A DNA stretch of 26,017 nt from CALKCV01 sp964609515 (GTDB lineage Bacteria > Cyanobacteriota > Cyanobacteriia > Cyanobacteriales > Microcoleaceae): positions 1-26,017 of the forward strand of contig CAZSTZ010000079.1 in assembly GCA_964609515.1 (NCBI GenBank). The letters run 5' to 3'. Under the pieces are notes generated by a model that saw nothing but the letters and a program-made list of their open reading frames with translations, made no database searches and had not been told where the DNA came from. Positions within the stretch are counted from its first letter, which is position 1, and each line of letters starts with the position of its first letter. The translations under genes and the position numbers were made by a program. Below are positions 23,555-26,017 of the stretch, in pieces.

Positions 23555-23720
23555 AACCTCGTTCGCCCGCAAACCACCCATCCGTTAAATCCGTTTCACC
23601 CATCCGCTGCCAACTAACCCCTTGACAAACCGCAAAACCTCTGCTAACGTATAGTTAAGATGTTAAAATGGGAGGAGATGGGCGTCTATAGGGTCGGTGG
23701 GCCATTTTTTGGACATTGCT
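23555..23720. repeat. Duplicated 3' flank of the lectin-fold gene, copy A
   Basis: This region is repeated at 25741-25950 in the same orientation. It starts with an identical 30-bp block (23555-23584 = 25741-25770), continues through CCCCTTGACAAACCGCAAAA, and ends near the lectin gene stop with GGTGGGCCATTTTT. Copy B carries an extra stretch of about 45-60 bp with a C-rich/G-rich hairpin. Confidence 0.85.
23622..23694 (+). promoter_or_regulatory. Three-copy leader element, copy 2 (beside the lectin-fold gene)
   Basis: TTGACA (23622-23627) is followed after 22 nt by TATAGT (23650-23655); a weaker TAACGT -10 sits at the ideal 17-nt spacing. GGGAGGAGATGGGCGTC and TATAGGGT then follow. It points toward, and would transcribe antisense into, the 3' end of the minus-strand lectin gene. 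A micro-ORF beginning MLKWEEMGVYRVGGPF can be read from an ATG at 23660. Copies 2 and 3 preserve that frame but copy 1 lacks the start codon, so coding status is doubtful. Confidence 0.55.
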
Positions 23721-24834
23721 AAAGCGATAGAACCACGCGAAAACCCTTGATGACATAACAAGTGCCCGGGTCGTTCCTGAAACGACTGGCGCTGCGGCAA
23801 TTCCCGGGAGCGATGAGCCAAGAACCTCCACGCAACAACCGGCGAGAACCATCCTCGCCAGATTCCCAGGCGCTTCCGTCGGTGGGTGCCTCATTATAAT
23901 TTATATGCCAAACGTCCTGACACCACTCCCAGACGTTCCCGTGCATATCGTACAAACCGAAGGCGTTGGGGGGGAAACTGCCGACATCCGTTGTTTGTTT
24001 GCGCCAAACGCCTTTGGGTGCCGAACGGTAAGTTAACTTGCCGTTGTAATTAACTAAATCTGTAGTTATCGTCTCTCCAAAAGAAAACGGCGTAGTTGTA
24101 CCCCCCCGACAGGCATACTCCCACTCCGCCTCCGAAGGCAAGCGACAAAATTTCCCCGTCCTCTGGGAGAGTCGCCGACAAAGTTCCACGGCATCGTTCC
24201 ACCTTACGCGCTCCACCGGGCGGTTTGCACCTTTGAACTCAGAAGGATTTTTTTTCATAACTCTCTCGTACTGTATTTGCGTCACTGGATACCTCCCCAG
24301 AAAAAACGACGGAACGTTTACTCCGTGTTGCGGACTTTCCCGCTTATATCGCCCCTTCTCGCTTTCTGGGGAACCCATCAGAAAACTTCCCCCAGGAATA
24401 GGTACCATTTCTAACTCGACACCTCCTCCCAAGTCTTCGGCGAACATTTCTGCTTGGTGGTATTCGAGTTTAATTATCTCTCCCCGGATGTCAACGGTAA
24501 TTGTCTCAAACTCCTCTCGATAAATTTTGATTAATTTACCGTTAGCTAAAAGAGGTTGAACTTTTGGATGACTGAGTTTTGCTTGAAGCGCATATATAGC
24601 CGCGAGTCGGACTTGTGGGGAGTTATCTTTTAGGGAGGCGATCGCCACATCCAACCCCGCCTCCCCATATTTCATCGCATCTCGAACTGCCCCCACTCGC
24701 ACTAATTCATCGCTTGCAGTCAAACGCTTTTTCGCTCCTTCGATGCCGCCCAAAACCGCAGCATTAACTGGAGGAGGATTTTTGCCGCCAAGCACGGCAT
24801 CGTATTCTCTGGGTCGATTTGGTTTTTCTGTCAT
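23719..24834 (-). CDS. FGE-sulfatase/C-type-lectin-fold protein with N-terminal AVLGG/HEAT-like module; possible DGR variable protein
   Basis: The protein is 371 residues from the ATG at 24832-24834. AGGAGG sits 12 nt upstream; a TTG at 24846 would abut it and is rejected. Residues 12-95 hold the cyanobacterial DAVLGG-NPPPV-AAVLGG motif and HEAT-like helices. A SUMF1/FGE domain (about 137-371) reads LEMVPIPGGSFLMGS, RPVERVRWNDAVELC, RLPSEAEWEYACRGG, GLYDMHGNVWEWCQD and LRGGSWLIAPGNCRSASR. The two active-site cysteines of true formylglycine-generating enzyme are not seen in the RGGSW...CRSA context, so catalysis is doubtful and ligand binding more likely. It lies 27 bp after the DUF3368 gene on the same strand. 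The C-terminus (about 335-366) is where DGR variable regions occur in this fold; see findings. Confidence 0.88.
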   Translation of the reverse strand: MTEKPNRPREYDAVLGGKNPPPVNAAVLGGIEGAKKRLTASDELVRVGAVRDAMKYGEAGLDVAIASLKDNSPQVRLAAIYALQAKLSHPKVQPLLANGKLIKIYREEFETITVDIRGEIIKLEYHQAEMFAEDLGGGVELEMVPIPGGSFLMGSPESEKGRYKRESPQHGVNVPSFFLGRYPVTQIQYERVMKKNPSEFKGANRPVERVRWNDAVELCRRLSQRTGKFCRLPSEAEWEYACRGGTTTPFSFGETITTDLVNYNGKLTYRSAPKGVWRKQTTDVGSFPPNAFGLYDMHGNVWEWCQDVWHINYNEAPTDGSAWESGEDGSRRLLRGGSWLIAPGNCRSASRFRNDPGTCYVIKGFRVVLSL

Positions 24835-24861
24835 TTTCGGTCGCAACCTCCTAAGAAAGTA

Positions 24862-25362
24862 TCAAGATTCTATTTCTCCGGTTTCTTTTAAAACCTCTGC
24901 TAAAAAAGCAGGTGCTATATGAAAACCGGCAAAAGTGCGCAACTGAGCGATCGCCTCGGAAACCGATGGGATATCCCCTTCGCGCCAACCGCGCAGCAAA
25001 ACTCCCACTACTCCAGTAATGTTAAGTCCCAAAGCGCGGGCAACTCTCCTTCCTTCCCGTTCGTCTAAAAGCGTCCAGGCGGGTTCTAGTTCCACCGCTA
25101 AGGCAATAGCTTCGGCTTCTCCTGGGTCTAAATTTTGCTGCAACAACTGGACTAATCTGCGATCGCTAACTTCCAATACTTGTATCCATCCATCCTCCAT
25201 CGCTTTTCGGAGCAGTAGAGAGCCTGGAAGTGATTCGTTAACTCTTAATTCTCCAAGCACTGCGGTCGGTATTTGGATTAATCCAAATTGCTGCCGCAAT
25301 AGAGACAGGCGATCGATTATTGCCAGGTTCAACAGTGGGGAAGTATTACTTACTGCGGGCAT
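24862..25362 (-). CDS. DUF3368 PIN-like toxin
   Basis: The protein is 166 residues. The DUF3368 family start VSNTSPLLNLAIIDRLSLL (4-22) is clear, with E38 in LGELRV. The downstream acidic set DPGEAEAIALA (about 79-89) and LLDEREGRRVA (about 98-108) supplies PIN-type metal-binding positions. The first PIN Asp is replaced by Asn (NTS), as is often seen in this family. It overlaps the UPF0175 gene by 17 bp, the usual order antitoxin then toxin. RNase activity is inferred from family membership. It precedes the lectin-fold gene by 27 bp and may be co-transcribed with it. Confidence 0.85.
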   Translation of the reverse strand: MPAVSNTSPLLNLAIIDRLSLLRQQFGLIQIPTAVLGELRVNESLPGSLLLRKAMEDGWIQVLEVSDRRLVQLLQQNLDPGEAEAIALAVELEPAWTLLDEREGRRVARALGLNITGVVGVLLRGWREGDIPSVSEAIAQLRTFAGFHIAPAFLAEVLKETGEIES

Positions 25363-25594
25363 AGTTCAAATCTTCCTCCAGTTCTTCTTTGCCGTAATGT
25401 CTGGGGAGATCGCGTTCTCCTAATAATTGACTAAATTCATACGCTCCTATATTAGCCAATTCTCTAGCTTTGCCAAAGCTGAGAAGTTCTTGAGCGTATA
25501 GAGCGATCGCCAATTCTTTCAACATTTCTGTTTCCTTACGTTTTTCTGGCAGTCGGATCGCCTCTGCCACCGAGTCGGGTATTGATAGTTGCAT
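25346..25594 (-). CDS. UPF0175 family antitoxin
   Basis: The protein is 82 residues. It has a helical ribbon-like UPF0175 domain with MLKELAIALYAQELLSFGKA and ELANIGAYEFSQLLGERDL (a helix-turn-helix-like segment, about 45-63). UPF0175 proteins are common partners of DUF3368 toxins and probably bind operator DNA. The ATG at 25592-25594 lies close to an AT-rich upstream region. The C-terminal YGKEELEEDLNYARSK is likely the toxin-binding tail. The overlap with the toxin gene indicates translational coupling. Confidence 0.85.
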   Translation of the reverse strand: MQLSIPDSVAEAIRLPEKRKETEMLKELAIALYAQELLSFGKARELANIGAYEFSQLLGERDLPRHYGKEELEEDLNYARSK

Positions 25595-25859
25595 GGTTGT
25601 GTTTTTGAGAGGTTTCTAAATATGTTTTTTAACACATAAATTGCTAATTGTCAATTGTCAATTGCACCTAATCCCATCACCCACGTGAAACCGGGAATAT
25701 CGCAAAAACCCGGTTTCTCAAAACCCCCCGTCCGCCAACCAACCTCGTTCGCCCGCAAACCACCCATCCGCTACACAAACTAAAAATTTATTCCTCTGGC
25801 TCCCCCCAACTCAGCGGGGGGCGGGGGGGGATCTTCAAAATCCGCTGCTAACCAACCCC
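25595..25859. other. Repeat-only intergenic stretch upstream of the UPF0175 module
   Basis: It holds CAATTGTCAATTG-type short tandem repeats (25638-25666), a dispersed palindrome (25687-25718; GAAACCGGG and CCCGGTTTC), the start of flank copy B (from 25741), and a strongly C-rich/G-rich hairpin (about 25802-25830: TCCCCCCAACTCAGCGGGGG then further G runs). The long G runs could form a G-quadruplex on the plus strand. No gene is visible. Confidence 0.75.
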
Positions 25860-25950
25860 TTGACAAACCGCAAAACCTCTGCTAACCTATAGTTAAGATG
25901 TTAAAATGGGAGAAGATGGGCGTCGATAGGGTAGGTGGGCCATTTTTGGG
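25741..25950. repeat. Duplicated 3' flank of the lectin-fold gene, copy B
   Basis: It matches copy A (23555-23720) at both ends, with an extra GC-rich hairpin segment in the middle. It ends beside the stop codon of the second lectin-fold gene, so both such genes carry the same downstream region. Confidence 0.85.
25860..25932 (+). promoter_or_regulatory. Three-copy leader element, copy 3
   Basis: TTGACA (25860-25865) is followed by the same 22-nt-spaced TATAGT box, GGGAGAAGATGGGCGTC (25908-25924) and GATAGGGT. It is the closest relative of copy 2 and sits beside the second lectin-fold gene in the same relation. Confidence 0.55.
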
Positions 25951-25962
25951 ACTTATAAATCG

Positions 25963-26017
25963 CTACAAACCTTCCGCCATAACTACGCGAAAACCCCCGT
26001 AGTCAGTCCTGAGACCG
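25963..26017 (-). CDS. 3' end of a second FGE-sulfatase/lectin-fold protein (partial, cut by window edge)
   Basis: Only the last 17 complete residues and stop are inside the window; they read LRTDYGGFRVVMAEGL. GFRVV matches the family end (GFRVVLSL in the first gene). The stop codon is at 25963-25965. The gene runs out of the window to the right, so its N-terminal architecture is unknown. Its 3' flank is shared with the first lectin-fold gene. Confidence 0.7.
   Translation of the reverse strand, partial: GLRTDYGGFRVVMAEGL

Noticed and set aside
23660..23720. A confident small protein gene (MLKWEEMGVYRVGGPF...)
   Set aside because: It is readable in copies 2 and 3, but copy 1 lacks its start codon, substitutions between copies are not mainly synonymous, and no Shine-Dalgarno is present.
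23719..24834. Annotating the lectin-fold gene as an active formylglycine-generating enzyme
   Set aside because: The catalytic cysteine pair of FGE is not seen in the RGGSW...CRSA region, and no sulfatase gene is nearby.
25802..25830. G-rich run as a functional G-quadruplex or terminator
   Set aside because: The sequence permits it, but it lies inside a variable insertion of the duplicated flank and no transcript context is known.

Overview
The window looks like chromosome of a filamentous, probably non-heterocystous (Oscillatoriales-type) cyanobacterium. It carries psbM, a cytochrome b6f-type Rieske protein, a plant/cyanobacterial-type 2Fe-2S protein and a DUF3122 protein. The HIP1 octamer GCGATCGC is scattered throughout, and there are heptameric short tandem repeats (GGGAATG and CAATTAA types) and two-component and c-di-GMP signalling genes. 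Placement below the order level is not possible from this sequence.

Left part (1-6.4 kb): a decayed 2'-5' RNA ligase gene, a small zinc-ribbon protein, a Rieske/rhodanese pair on the minus strand with a near-consensus promoter, a COG0731-type radical SAM protein, a DUF2202 ferritin-like protein, an NrdG-like radical SAM activase, a small PIN-domain toxin-antitoxin pair and a DUF3122 protein. Two long MITE-like hairpins lie back to back between the DUF2202 and NrdG-like genes.

Middle (6.4-15.2 kb): a signalling island. Three minus-strand genes are a giant multi-PAS/GAF histidine kinase, a CheY/Rcp1-like response regulator, and a REC-GGDEF-EAL protein whose GGDEF is degenerate and whose EAL looks intact. 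They suggest a phosphorelay ending in c-di-GMP breakdown. A CHASE-domain histidine kinase is transcribed divergently from the large kinase.

Right-middle (15.2-19.6 kb): a hotdog thioesterase, a double-domain universal stress protein, psbM (36 codons) behind a 2Fe-2S ferredoxin-like gene, and a TolC-family outer-membrane protein.

Right part (19.6-26 kb): accessory and repeat-rich. A HEPN (RiboL-PSP type) protein with a C-terminal EF-Tu-like barrel has its 3' end disrupted and frameshifted by a 33-nt palindrome that belongs to a family present about seven times in the window. RecJ follows. Then comes an FGE-sulfatase/C-type-lectin-fold gene behind a UPF0175/DUF3368 toxin-antitoxin module, and the 3' end of a second such gene at the window edge. 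Both lectin-fold genes share a duplicated 3' flank. Four aligned codons at their C-termini differ only at first and second positions, the pattern expected of diversity-generating retroelement (DGR) targets. A 60-90 bp promoter-like element with the core GGGAGRAGATGGGCGTC occurs three times: upstream of the HEPN gene and beside both lectin-fold genes. These three observations (DGR-like ends, three-copy leader element, palindrome invasion of the HEPN gene) are the most worth following up. No reverse transcriptase, template repeat, CRISPR array, tRNA or rRNA was seen.
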